From Oscillospiraceae bacterium (lineage in GTDB: Bacteria > Bacillota > Clostridia > Oscillospirales > Ruminococcaceae): a DNA stretch of 43,059 nt. Position 1 is the first letter of the stretch. Each line of letters starts with the position of its first letter. The stretch spans positions 1 through 43,059 of the forward strand of contig JALFVE010000018.1 of assembly GCA_022787085.1 (NCBI GenBank), read 5' to 3'. The notes beneath the pieces are model-generated. The model saw only the letters and a program-made list of their open reading frames with translations. It did not search any database and had not been told where the DNA came from. Both the position numbers and the translations under genes were made by a program. Below, in pieces: positions 36,101 through 43,059 of the stretch.

Positions 36101-37467
36101 GGCTTGAAAGCTCCTTTCAATGACTGATTTTGGTTATCGGGAAGGGAAGACGGAGCATAAAGCTCTTTGTGCGCAAGAATATATTTATTGATGACATTCA
36201 GCGCATTTGTCCTTTTATTCTGAGCTGCAATGAAGATCAGGTCGGTGAGCTGAGCGCGGCTGAAATCACATTGGCGGAGCAGATCACCGAGCAGCTTGGG
36301 ATACATTGTGAGAATTTCGGCGAGTCCGCTTTTTTTCAGATCCTCGTCTGTAATGAAGCCGCAGCCGTATTTTAAAAGCCTGTGGCAAAAGGGCAGTGAC
36401 AATCTTCTGTTGTGATTTGTCAGTGCATTTAAAATTAAATCGTCCTGCAAAATCGCCTTTGAGGAAAGATCGAAGCATATCCTGTCGGTGCCGATCAGAT
36501 TCATAATGTCGATGACGCTTTTTTTCAGACTTTCGGTATTGATATAGGCAGAAAAATAAAAAAGTCTGACCGTAAGCTTTTGATCAAAAACGGGGAAATA
36601 ATGCTCCTTCAGCTTTTCAGGGAAATCCTTGTCGGGATATTCCGGCAGTTCTAATGCCAGCTTGTAAACTATATCGGTAATATCCTTTAAATGCAGTCCC
36701 AGCCGCTTCATTGAGGCAAGCTTTGAAATGGTCCTGTCCGAAAAGCAGCCGTAACTGAGGCAGCCTAACATCGAAAGGAACTTGTCACCTAAGAACTCCG
36801 AAACAGCATCGGGGATATTGCTGCTTGCCCTGATACGGGGGATATATCTCACGCAGATATCATAGCAGATATCAATATAATTATGGGCTGATGGGATGTT
36901 TTGACCGAGAGAGAAGGAGCTTATGTCAGGGGTCAGAAAGGCTTTTATCTCGTCCTCCGTCCTGCCTGTGAGGATATTATCCAGGATATCCGTAAGCTCA
37001 TTTTCCTGAAGATAAAAGAGCGTATCGGTGAATATCAGCTCGGAAAAATTATTTGTATTATCTTTGATGTACTTAATGCATTGAGCATTGTTTGAAAAGA
37101 TCACCATGGATACAAGCCATTTTTTTTCGTAGTCCACCAGTTTATTGATATCAAGCTTTTTCAGTATGGTGAGAGCGGCGGGGGAATTGTCTGAAATTGC
37201 GTTTGCTGCTGCGCTGTAAACGGAATTTTTCAGAATTGCGGGAATGGTTTTTTCTTCAAATTCCGCAGGATAGCCTGAGGCGAATGCTGTCAGCAGCTTA
37301 ATGGCATTGTCGGTCAGCGCAGCGTCAATATTTGAAAAGCCGCAGAAGGAATATTGTTCAAATATCCTGATGTATTCATCCAGAAGTCTTGAAAAATCCT
37401 CCGATGAACCACATTTTATACAGCTTGATGTTTCGGAAATAAGAACAATGCCGCTGGTATCATCCAT
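36097..37467 (-). CDS. Paralog 2 of a three-gene unknown family
   Basis: A 456-residue homolog of its two neighbours. Matching landmarks are IKCGSSEDFSRLL near the start (paralog 3 has IKCGTAEDFSRLL), YDICVRYIPRIRASSNIPDAVSEFL, ASMKRLGLHLKDITDIV, LTVRLFYF, DRICFDLSSKAI, CHRLLKYGCGFITDEDLKKS, AEILTMYPKLLGDLL and NALNVINKYI. It has a C-terminal extension of about 20 polar residues absent from paralog 1. No catalytic motif or membrane segment is visible. It overlaps the upstream paralog by 8 bases and the downstream one by 4, so the three are made together. Function is unknown. Confidence 0.8.
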   Translation of the reverse strand: MDDTSGIVLISETSSCIKCGSSEDFSRLLDEYIRIFEQYSFCGFSNIDAALTDNAIKLLTAFASGYPAEFEEKTIPAILKNSVYSAAANAISDNSPAALTILKKLDINKLVDYEKKWLVSMVIFSNNAQCIKYIKDNTNNFSELIFTDTLFYLQENELTDILDNILTGRTEDEIKAFLTPDISSFSLGQNIPSAHNYIDICYDICVRYIPRIRASSNIPDAVSEFLGDKFLSMLGCLSYGCFSDRTISKLASMKRLGLHLKDITDIVYKLALELPEYPDKDFPEKLKEHYFPVFDQKLTVRLFYFSAYINTESLKKSVIDIMNLIGTDRICFDLSSKAILQDDLILNALTNHNRRLSLPFCHRLLKYGCGFITDEDLKKSGLAEILTMYPKLLGDLLRQCDFSRAQLTDLIFIAAQNKRTNALNVINKYILAHKELYAPSSLPDNQNQSLKGAFKP

Positions 37468-38833
37468 TTCGATGTCCCCCTTTCAAAGCGTCATGGATGC
37501 CGTATCCGCCTGAAAGCGAATATTTGTTGAGAATATTCAGAGATTCTACCCTTTTTGATCTTACGGCTGCGGCAATAAGCTCTCCGAACTGAGCCGTGCT
37601 GAAAACTCTTCTGTCAAGCATTGTTTCCAGCAGAATGGGGAAATCTGTGATGACCTCAGCAGCACAGCCGCAGCTCATATCCTCGTCAAGGATAAAGCCG
37701 ATACCGCTGTTTATCAGCCTGCGGAAAAGTGATCTGCAGCGCTCCATATTTTCGGAAACCATATCAATTGAATCCGATTGGGCGCTCAGAGCCTTGCTTG
37801 TCATATCGAAGCTTATCCGCTCTTTTCCTAGGGAATTCAGGAGGAATATCAGCTTTTTTGGGGGCAGATCATGGATGGTGTAAAAGGAGATCGGGTCTGT
37901 CAGGCTGAATAATCTCAGTGTCAGCTTTTCGCTCAGTATGGGCTTAATGTACTGATCTATTATTTTGGTGAGATTTTCCTCGTCCGAATTTCTGAACACT
38001 TCTGCCAGATATGAAACAAGAACGCTGATATTTGACATGCGCAGCCCCAGCCGTTCCATGGCGGAAAGCTCGTTAAGCTGACTTGCGGAAAAGGAAAAAT
38101 CACGTTGGCTGAGGGTCTGGTAAAGAAAGGAGAAATCAGCTTCCTCCATAAATTCGGAAACTGCAAGGGACTTGTTTTCTGCGTTTCTGATATCGGGGAT
38201 GAAGCTTACGCAGGTGTCATAAAAACACTCGGTAACAGTGCGTTTGCAGGTATAATCAAATTCAATGCTGTTGTTTATATCGTTGGAATATTTGAAAACA
38301 GAAATAATAATCTCCTTTGAGTAATTTTTCATAAACATATCAATGATATCATTAAGCCCATTGTCATACAGATAATATAAAACCTTGTTGGGCAGCACAG
38401 AGATCTGATTTGAACTGCTCATGCTTTTAAGAAGCAGCTCAAGACAATCCCTGCGGTCGTTTATTGCAGCTGTTAAAATCAGTTCATTGTATTCATAGGG
38501 CGATAACCATGATAGATCCATTTTTTTCAGCAGCAGAATATCTGCGGGGTCGGAAGCTGTCATTTTTCTCAGTGCAGCGCAGACAAGGACTATCTGGAAA
38601 TATTCGGAAAATTCTTCCCTGCTGAAGCTTTTGGGAAAACGGGAAGCATAGGTGCAGATAAATTCAACTGAGCTGATTAATAATGAAGAAGTATAATCGT
38701 ACGGTGTATAATTGTGAAACAGGTTGGAATTATCAATGATATCGGGCAGCAGCCGGGAAAAATCCTCGGCTGTGCCGCATTTTATCAGTTTCTCCTCTTT
38801 TGCGGAGAGAATAATACATTCTGTGGAGAGCAA
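37460..38833 (-). CDS. Paralog 3 of a three-gene unknown family
   Basis: A 457-residue helical protein, the first of the three tandem paralogs behind the AAA+ ATPase. Landmarks are LIKCGTAEDFSRLL, the ankyrin-like NDRRDCLELLLKSM and VLYYLYDNGLNDIIDMFM, YDTCVSFIPDIRNAENKSLA, SAMERLGL, LTLRLFSL, ERISFDMTSKAL, FRRLINSGIGFILDEDMS, CAAEVITDFPILLETML and SLNILNKYSL. The start is TTG at 38833, about 10 bases after AAAGG; no ATG occurs in frame for roughly 90 codons, and the N-terminus aligns with paralog 2, which supports the TTG. It lies 14 bp after the AAA+ gene in the same operon. Confidence 0.8.
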   Translation of the reverse strand: MLSTECIILSAKEEKLIKCGTAEDFSRLLPDIIDNSNLFHNYTPYDYTSSLLISSVEFICTYASRFPKSFSREEFSEYFQIVLVCAALRKMTASDPADILLLKKMDLSWLSPYEYNELILTAAINDRRDCLELLLKSMSSSNQISVLPNKVLYYLYDNGLNDIIDMFMKNYSKEIIISVFKYSNDINNSIEFDYTCKRTVTECFYDTCVSFIPDIRNAENKSLAVSEFMEEADFSFLYQTLSQRDFSFSASQLNELSAMERLGLRMSNISVLVSYLAEVFRNSDEENLTKIIDQYIKPILSEKLTLRLFSLTDPISFYTIHDLPPKKLIFLLNSLGKERISFDMTSKALSAQSDSIDMVSENMERCRSLFRRLINSGIGFILDEDMSCGCAAEVITDFPILLETMLDRRVFSTAQFGELIAAAVRSKRVESLNILNKYSLSGGYGIHDALKGGHRNG

Positions 38834-38847
38834 TTTGTTTCATCCTT

Positions 38848-40518
38848 TCAGAATCCGATGGAGATCATGCTTTCCTTTGCCTCAAGCTCGGAGGAGATAA
38901 TGTCCGCAGAGGCTTCGGAGATATCCTCAAGGTCGAGGACGGTGAGCATTTTATCGGTCATTTTTTTGCATCCTGCGATCCTTACAGCGTGCTTCTGCTT
39001 GGCATTCACAAAGAGATTTCTCGCTTCTCTTCCGTTGCCGAACTCATCTCCTCTGAGCTTTCTGAGTCTGATAAAAAAGCTTCTGAGAACATCGCTGCAA
39101 TTATCGGGGATCTTGAAATTATCGTTTTCTGCGATCTTTCCGAATATCCTGATAAGATCGTCGTCACAGTATTCCTCAAATCTGACCACAAAACTTATTC
39201 TTGATTTCATACCCGGATTTGAGGAAAGAAATTCAGTCATCTTGTTTTCATAGCCTGCGAAAATGCAGAATACATTTCCACGGAAATTCTCCATATTCTG
39301 AGTAATGCAGGTAACGGCTTCCTTGTCGAAGATCGTTGCGTTTTCCTCAGACAGGGTGTAGATCTCATCGAAGAAGATCACTCCTCCGCCGTTTTCAGCC
39401 ATTTCAGAAAAGAGAGAATCGACCTTTGTAGCCGTCTGACCCACATACTGACCAACGATATCCGACTTGCGGCATTCCTTGAAGCAGGAGGAGCTTTTGA
39501 TAAGCTTGAGCTGCATCAGCATATCCGCAAAGCGCCTTGCAAGAGTGGTCTTGGCAGTACCCGGAGGGCCCGCAAAAACCATGCTGCAGCCGTTGAAGCT
39601 GTCAGAAAGACCTCTTTCAAATCTGAGCTTATCCAGCATAATTGATTTGATGATACCGTTCAGCTTGTCCGTTTCGTTTTCAAGACCGATAAGGGAATTG
39701 CCCTTGATCTCGGAGGATGCGGCGGGAGTTGAGAAGAAGCTGTCTGTGCCCTTGAAATCCTTTTTGGTAAGCTCTCTGCCCGAGGGATCGCTTTTTAAAT
39801 GATTTGTGATAACAAAACGAGCGGCGGCGGACATTATATATTCATCGCAGCTGTAGGACTGTCTGACAAGGGAGCGGATCTCCTTCTGAACATTTTCTGC
39901 GCTGAAATTCTTCTCCCAGAAATAGGCGTTAATAATGCTGATTGCCTCCTCGGGACTGTCCAAACCGATAAAAACGGTGCTGCAGCAGTCCATAGCGGAG
40001 CTGAGAGCAGGGGAGTCGGGGGAGACGGCAGGAGTGCAGATGAAAAATTCCACTCTTCTGTCAAGCAGCGAATCTGCTGTCAGACCGATCTCGGAGGGAG
40101 CTGAGCAGATGTGCACCAGAGGATTGTTTTCGCAGGAAAGAAGCTCTGCCGTTTCGGGATTGTTCATCTCAGCGGACATATTGATAGCGGCGGCAACATT
40201 ACTTTCTGCCTTCTTTTTTGTCAGACCTTCCAGATTGATAAGCTCGCCAATGCTGTCAAGCTTGTCGGCAATGCAGAAGTAAATTGCCATAACGGCGATA
40301 TATGCGTCGTTGATGTGATTTGCGGAGATGAAATATTTGTTGGTGTACTCGCAGAAATCATCATCGTCAATTTCCTCAAGCTTTGCAAGAAGCTCGGAAA
40401 GGGAATTGAAGCGGCTTCTGGAGCAGATAGTCTCGAAGATATCATTGCTGTCATAGTCGGAGGGGCGCAGGTATTTCTTATCACCCAGGGTGTGCTTTTC
40501 GATATTGCTGATGCTCAT
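38848..40518 (-). CDS. CbxX/CfxQ-like AAA+ ATPase with novel N-terminal half
   Basis: A 556-residue protein. The C-terminal half is a complete AAA+ module of the CbxX/CfxQ (Rubisco-activase-like, SpoVK-like) class: Walker A GPPGTAKT (317-324), a pore-loop-like GQYVGQT (356-362), Walker B VIFFDEIY (380-387), sensor-1 FAGYENKMTEFL, arginine-finger region NPGMKSRI and sensor-2-like NGREARNLF. The first about 270 residues are not recognised; SAAARFVITNH (230-240) resembles the lid of a second, degenerate AAA unit, as in tandem CbxX proteins. It heads the operon with the three paralogs. Such ATPases thread or remodel protein substrates. ATG 40518 follows AAGGAGAG. Confidence 0.88.
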   Translation of the reverse strand: MSISNIEKHTLGDKKYLRPSDYDSNDIFETICSRSRFNSLSELLAKLEEIDDDDFCEYTNKYFISANHINDAYIAVMAIYFCIADKLDSIGELINLEGLTKKKAESNVAAAINMSAEMNNPETAELLSCENNPLVHICSAPSEIGLTADSLLDRRVEFFICTPAVSPDSPALSSAMDCCSTVFIGLDSPEEAISIINAYFWEKNFSAENVQKEIRSLVRQSYSCDEYIMSAAARFVITNHLKSDPSGRELTKKDFKGTDSFFSTPAASSEIKGNSLIGLENETDKLNGIIKSIMLDKLRFERGLSDSFNGCSMVFAGPPGTAKTTLARRFADMLMQLKLIKSSSCFKECRKSDIVGQYVGQTATKVDSLFSEMAENGGGVIFFDEIYTLSEENATIFDKEAVTCITQNMENFRGNVFCIFAGYENKMTEFLSSNPGMKSRISFVVRFEEYCDDDLIRIFGKIAENDNFKIPDNCSDVLRSFFIRLRKLRGDEFGNGREARNLFVNAKQKHAVRIAGCKKMTDKMLTVLDLEDISEASADIISSELEAKESMISIGF

Positions 40519-40588
40519 AAAAATCTCTCCTTAAAAAAATGGTTGTGGAATTTGTAACGGGCTGCTGCCCTTGCTTTACTAACATCAT

Positions 40589-40630
40589 AGCATAGGGAAA
40601 AATGCTTTTTTCTTCAAATTTGAAAAAAAG
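40589..40630 (-). promoter_or_regulatory. AAA+ operon promoter with the shared palindrome
   Basis: On the minus strand TTGAAG (40612-40617), 17-bp spacer, TATGCT (40589-40594). The -35 lies in TTCAAATTTGAA (40613-40624), extended to a near-palindrome at 40605-40630. The palindrome centre is at the same distance from the -35 and -10 boxes as in the MoxR promoter. The two sites share TTCAAATTTGAAGAAAA on the transcribed side. Confidence 0.78.
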
Positions 40631-40635
40631 TCTGA

Positions 40636-40664
40636 TTGACAAAATTCGATTATAATGGTAAAAT
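40636..40664 (+). promoter_or_regulatory. Promoter of the WYL regulator
   Basis: TTGACA (40636-40641), 17-bp spacer, TAAAAT (40659-40664), about 34 bp before the ATG. The palindrome at 40605-40630 ends just upstream of this -35, so one site could control both directions. Confidence 0.65.
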
Positions 40665-40698
40665 ATAATAAAATATTGAAGGGAGAGTCAGACGCATT

Positions 40699-41982
40699 AT
40701 GGAAAAAATGGAAAAGCAGGATAAGAAGGAAAACGTAAAGAAGGAACCCAAGCATCCCATTAAGATCACAAGGGATGATGTTATCAATTATATTGTGGAA
40801 AACAGTTCTGAGGGACATATGCTCTCGAGGAATGAAATATATTCAGCCATGTATAAGATCTGTACCGATTCTCCCATTGTGGATCATTTCTCCGACCATA
40901 CTGTCCTTTCAGCCATGAGCAGGACGCTGGATCCCGAAGAGGGAGTATTGGGAATGCAGCTGACATATGGGCTTATGCTCAAAAAGAAGGATTTCCCCCA
41001 GACAGGCAAGAACGAGAGGACCAGCGAGATAAAGCAGTATTATGCACAGGGACCGCTCACCGATTCGCAGGTAAGGATACTTCGGGATGCGGTCATCGTA
41101 TATCCCTTTGCGGAGGAGAAGGAAACGGGAAAAATCGTTAATGCCCTCAATAAGCTCACCCCCGTATATAACAGGGAGACATATGATCTTTCAAAGATAA
41201 ATGCCGTGAAATATACCGGGGAATATTATAGGAATATTGAAGAGATACATAAGGCGTTATCTCCGAAGCAGTACGGCACGGGACCTGAAAAGTCCAGAAA
41301 GAGCGATCTGAAGCAGAATGATTATGAGGAAAAGATGCAGAAAAAGCCTGTTACCCAGATCAGGTTCAGATACTGCGAATACAATGAAAAAAAGGAGCTT
41401 ATTCCCAAGAAGCTCAAATATCCCAATCAGGGTGAGACTGATCTTGAGATCCGCAGGGTTAATCCCGTAAAGCTCATGTGGGCAAACGGCTATTACTACC
41501 TTGTGGGCTTTTACAAAAATAAAAAGGGCGAGGAATATTATATAAATTACCGTGTGGACAGAATGAAGGACGTGGAATGTACTTCGGATCCTGCCGAGCT
41601 GCCCGACCCTCAGAAATTCGATCTGTATAAATATAAATTCTCGAATCCCGTAATGTACAGCGGAAGCAAGCACAGCGTGCGGCTTCTCTGCGAAAAATGG
41701 CTGATGAATAATATTATTGATACCTTTGGCTTTGATGTTATCGTAAATCAGACCGAGGATGATAAGCTGCTTGTGGATCTTCTGCAGGTATCCTATGATG
41801 GAGTAATGATGTGGGCTCTGGAGTATTGGAGCGGCTGCGAGATACTTGAGCCCCCCGAGCTTCGGAGCAAAATGCAGGAGGCAGCTGAATCACTTGGCAG
41901 TATGTATAAAAGAGCGCCTTCAGCCTATGTGAAGCGCCACCGGAATCCCGCAGCCGACAGATCTGTTGTGATCACAGAATAA
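40699..41982 (+). CDS. WYL-domain transcriptional regulator
   Basis: A 427-residue DNA-binding regulator. An N-terminal winged-helix-like region (about 20-110, ITRDDVINYIVENSSEGHMLSRNEIYSAM) is followed by a helical linker and a WYL domain at about 165-295. The domain shows VNPVKLMWANGYYYLVGFYKNKKGEEYYINYRVDRMKDV in conserved order (WYL appears as YYL at 266-268). The last about 110 residues fit a WCX extension. WYL proteins sense nucleotide or nucleic-acid ligands and often repress bacterial defence operons (BrxR, CapW). It is divergent from the AAA+ operon, shares the palindrome region with it and is the obvious candidate regulator of both operons. An unusually charged N-terminus (KMEKQDKKENVKKEPK) precedes the first domain. 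Confidence 0.87.
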   Translation: MEKMEKQDKKENVKKEPKHPIKITRDDVINYIVENSSEGHMLSRNEIYSAMYKICTDSPIVDHFSDHTVLSAMSRTLDPEEGVLGMQLTYGLMLKKKDFPQTGKNERTSEIKQYYAQGPLTDSQVRILRDAVIVYPFAEEKETGKIVNALNKLTPVYNRETYDLSKINAVKYTGEYYRNIEEIHKALSPKQYGTGPEKSRKSDLKQNDYEEKMQKKPVTQIRFRYCEYNEKKELIPKKLKYPNQGETDLEIRRVNPVKLMWANGYYYLVGFYKNKKGEEYYINYRVDRMKDVECTSDPAELPDPQKFDLYKYKFSNPVMYSGSKHSVRLLCEKWLMNNIIDTFGFDVIVNQTEDDKLLVDLLQVSYDGVMMWALEYWSGCEILEPPELRSKMQEAAESLGSMYKRAPSAYVKRHRNPAADRSVVITE

Positions 41983-41986
41983 AAAA

Positions 41987-42014
41987 TCCCCCGCAGATTC
42001 ATTTCTGCGGGGGA
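41987..42014 (-). terminator. Terminator between WYL gene and macrodomain gene
   Basis: Perfect 11-bp arms TCCCCCGCAGA (41987-41997) and TCTGCGGGGGA (42004-42014). On the minus strand a T run (ATTTTTTAT) follows, so it serves the macrodomain gene best; for the plus strand the stem is present but the tail is A-rich. Confidence 0.8.
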
Positions 42015-42027
42015 AAAATATCATCTG

Positions 42028-42876
42028 TCACATCAGATTTTTCTTGAAAATATCAAAATTCTTTGTGTCCTTGGGGGAGCAGTAGACTGCAAAAACGACC
42101 TCATCAAAAGCCCCCTTGAATTCGTCAAGCAGCGACGAATAAGCCTTAGCCACCACATTGGGATCGTTTCTGAATGCGCCGCAGCCGAAGGCTCCGAGAA
42201 CCACAGCGTCCGCTCCGTTAGCCGCAGCGACCTCAAGAATATGCCTGCCTCGGCTGATGTGGAGGGAGAGGAGCTCGGAAGCTGAAAGCTTTATCATGGC
42301 TCCGCTGCCGGGATTCATAGCATTATAGGGCTTTTCCCTGAGATTCGGCGCAGCGCAGGTGATAACGTCTGTGCAGAACCATTCATTCTCGGGCAGAAGT
42401 TTGGGAAATGCCGTATCGCTTTTAAAAACAGTGACAGAGGGAGTATAAATGCAGGCGTCGGAGTATCTCACATCTCCCTTTTTTCTGTGAGGCTGATAAT
42501 ACATTCCGAAAAGCTTGTCTGTGTTAATGCAGGGATAGAGCGTGGAGGTCCGGCAAAGCGCCTCCTCCTGAGCGGAACTGCCCTTTGTAACGCCGCCGCC
42601 GGGATTTGTGGCGGAAGCGAAATTCAGAACGGCGAGCTTCTTTCCGGGGAGCTTTTCCGAGAGCCTTTTTGCAGCCTCAAAGGTGCGCTCGGGAGTAACG
42701 CTTATTTTCATATCACAGTTTTTATTGCTGAAAACGGGATGATCGTCGGAAGCGTAAAAAACGGTGCCCTTTTGGGAGCTGCTTACCGATTCCGAAAGTC
42801 GGCTGATTTTTTTGCAAAGCGCCATAGTGTCGTTAAATATTTCAACTCTTTTTTCTCTTGCTTCATCGTAATTCAT
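42028..42876 (-). CDS. PARG-like macrodomain protein (TIGR02452 family)
   Basis: A 282-residue protein of the microbial poly(ADP-ribose) glycohydrolase-like family. The catalytic signature is intact: GGG at 93-95, seven residues, then QEE at 103-105 (NPGGGVTKGSSAQEEALCRTS). The family typically cleaves ADP-ribose from proteins or related conjugates. Other family features are VLNFASATNPGGG, SDACIYTPSVTVFK, VITCAAPNLRE and VVLGAFGCGAFRNDP near the C-terminus. It is convergent with the WYL regulator and separated from it by a terminator, so membership in the neighbouring system is a guess from proximity. The start follows CGGAGGAA. Confidence 0.93.
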   Translation of the reverse strand: MNYDEAREKRVEIFNDTMALCKKISRLSESVSSSQKGTVFYASDDHPVFSNKNCDMKISVTPERTFEAAKRLSEKLPGKKLAVLNFASATNPGGGVTKGSSAQEEALCRTSTLYPCINTDKLFGMYYQPHRKKGDVRYSDACIYTPSVTVFKSDTAFPKLLPENEWFCTDVITCAAPNLREKPYNAMNPGSGAMIKLSASELLSLHISRGRHILEVAAANGADAVVLGAFGCGAFRNDPNVVAKAYSSLLDEFKGAFDEVVFAVYCSPKDTKNFDIFKKNLM

Positions 42877-42923
42877 TGTAAATTCCTCCGATAAAAAAAT
42901 GATCGTATTTTTTCACAGTAATA

Positions 42924-43059
42924 CTAATCTTTAACCAACCTATAGACAAATCCTCGGCTGAAATAATCACATTCGTCGTCAAGCTCCCTTGCAAGGCGGC
43001 AAGCCTTGCTGCGGTCGCTTTCCTAGACTGTGATTATTTCACCTGTCGGCTTTGTCTAC
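42924..43059 (+). repeat. Structured dispersed repeat, copy 2 (runs off the window)
   Basis: It begins CTAATCTTTAACCAACCTAT and reaches GTCTAC at the window end, 136 bases. Its first 28 bases match copy 1 (minus strand of 15540 downwards) at 25 positions. Internal order is the same: TAGACAAA, inner stem, TCGTCGTCA, small hairpin GCAAGGC-GGCAA-GCCTTGC, CGCTTTCC, inner stem partner, TTTGTCTA. The inner stem sequence (TGAAATAATCACA with TGTGATTATTTCA) is unrelated to that of copy 1 yet pairs perfectly. The outer right arm should lie just past the window edge. Confidence 0.8.

Overview
The window looks like a chromosome segment of a low-to-mid GC Gram-positive anaerobe of the Ruminococcus/Oscillospiraceae type. 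This is inferred from strong AGGAGG-type ribosome binding sites, sigma-A promoters with 17-bp spacers, a LacI-sensor/GGDEF fusion, an OPT transporter, a GH113-like mannanase, a CUT1 sugar transporter without its own ATPase, and formate-tetrahydrofolate ligase. The genus is not proven. No rRNA, tRNA, CRISPR array or intact insertion sequence was seen, and no gene-free stretch exceeds 300 bases.

Left edge (1-1360): debris of a mobile element. It holds the tail of an unidentified gene, a large serine recombinase remnant with an in-frame TAG and an internal in-frame deletion, and a frameshifted XRE-type regulator remnant.

1.4-8.2 kb: a cytosolic LacI-like sensor fused to a diguanylate cyclase, a CmpB-like membrane protein, an OmpR/histidine-kinase pair and an OPT oligopeptide transporter.

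8.2-15.3 kb: a compact acyl-activation cluster. A minus-strand operon encodes an alpha/beta hydrolase, a condensation-like acyltransferase, a 75-aa carrier protein, an AMP-forming ligase and an SCP2-like protein. It is divergent from a TetR regulator, which is followed by a MATE exporter. The shared intergenic region carries GGTCGA-type inverted repeats overlapping or adjoining two good promoters. The set resembles a small NRPS-like pathway that makes and exports an acyl-amide or ester, but the product is unknown.

15.3-29.2 kb: mostly housekeeping and carbon metabolism. It holds glycogen phosphorylase, a YbaK-type deacylase, a GH113-like enzyme, formate-THF ligase, a CheY-like regulator with a CheX-like partner, a lipid kinase, LigA and a CUT1 ABC importer. 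A 136-bp structured repeat lies at 15405-15540, and a second copy closes the window at 42924-43059.

29.2-42.9 kb: the most unusual region. Two minus-strand operons encode a CbxX/CfxQ-like AAA+ ATPase with three tandem diverged paralogs of unknown family, then a MoxR ATPase, a VWA protein with a degenerate metallopeptidase-like N-terminus, and two large helical proteins of unknown family. A WYL-domain regulator is divergent from the first operon. The same TTCAAATTTGAA palindrome overlaps the -35 element of both operon promoters at the same offset, tying them into one regulon. A PARG-like macrodomain protein lies beyond the regulator. This is best treated as a candidate undescribed two-ATPase machine, possibly a defence or conflict system; its function is not shown by the sequence.
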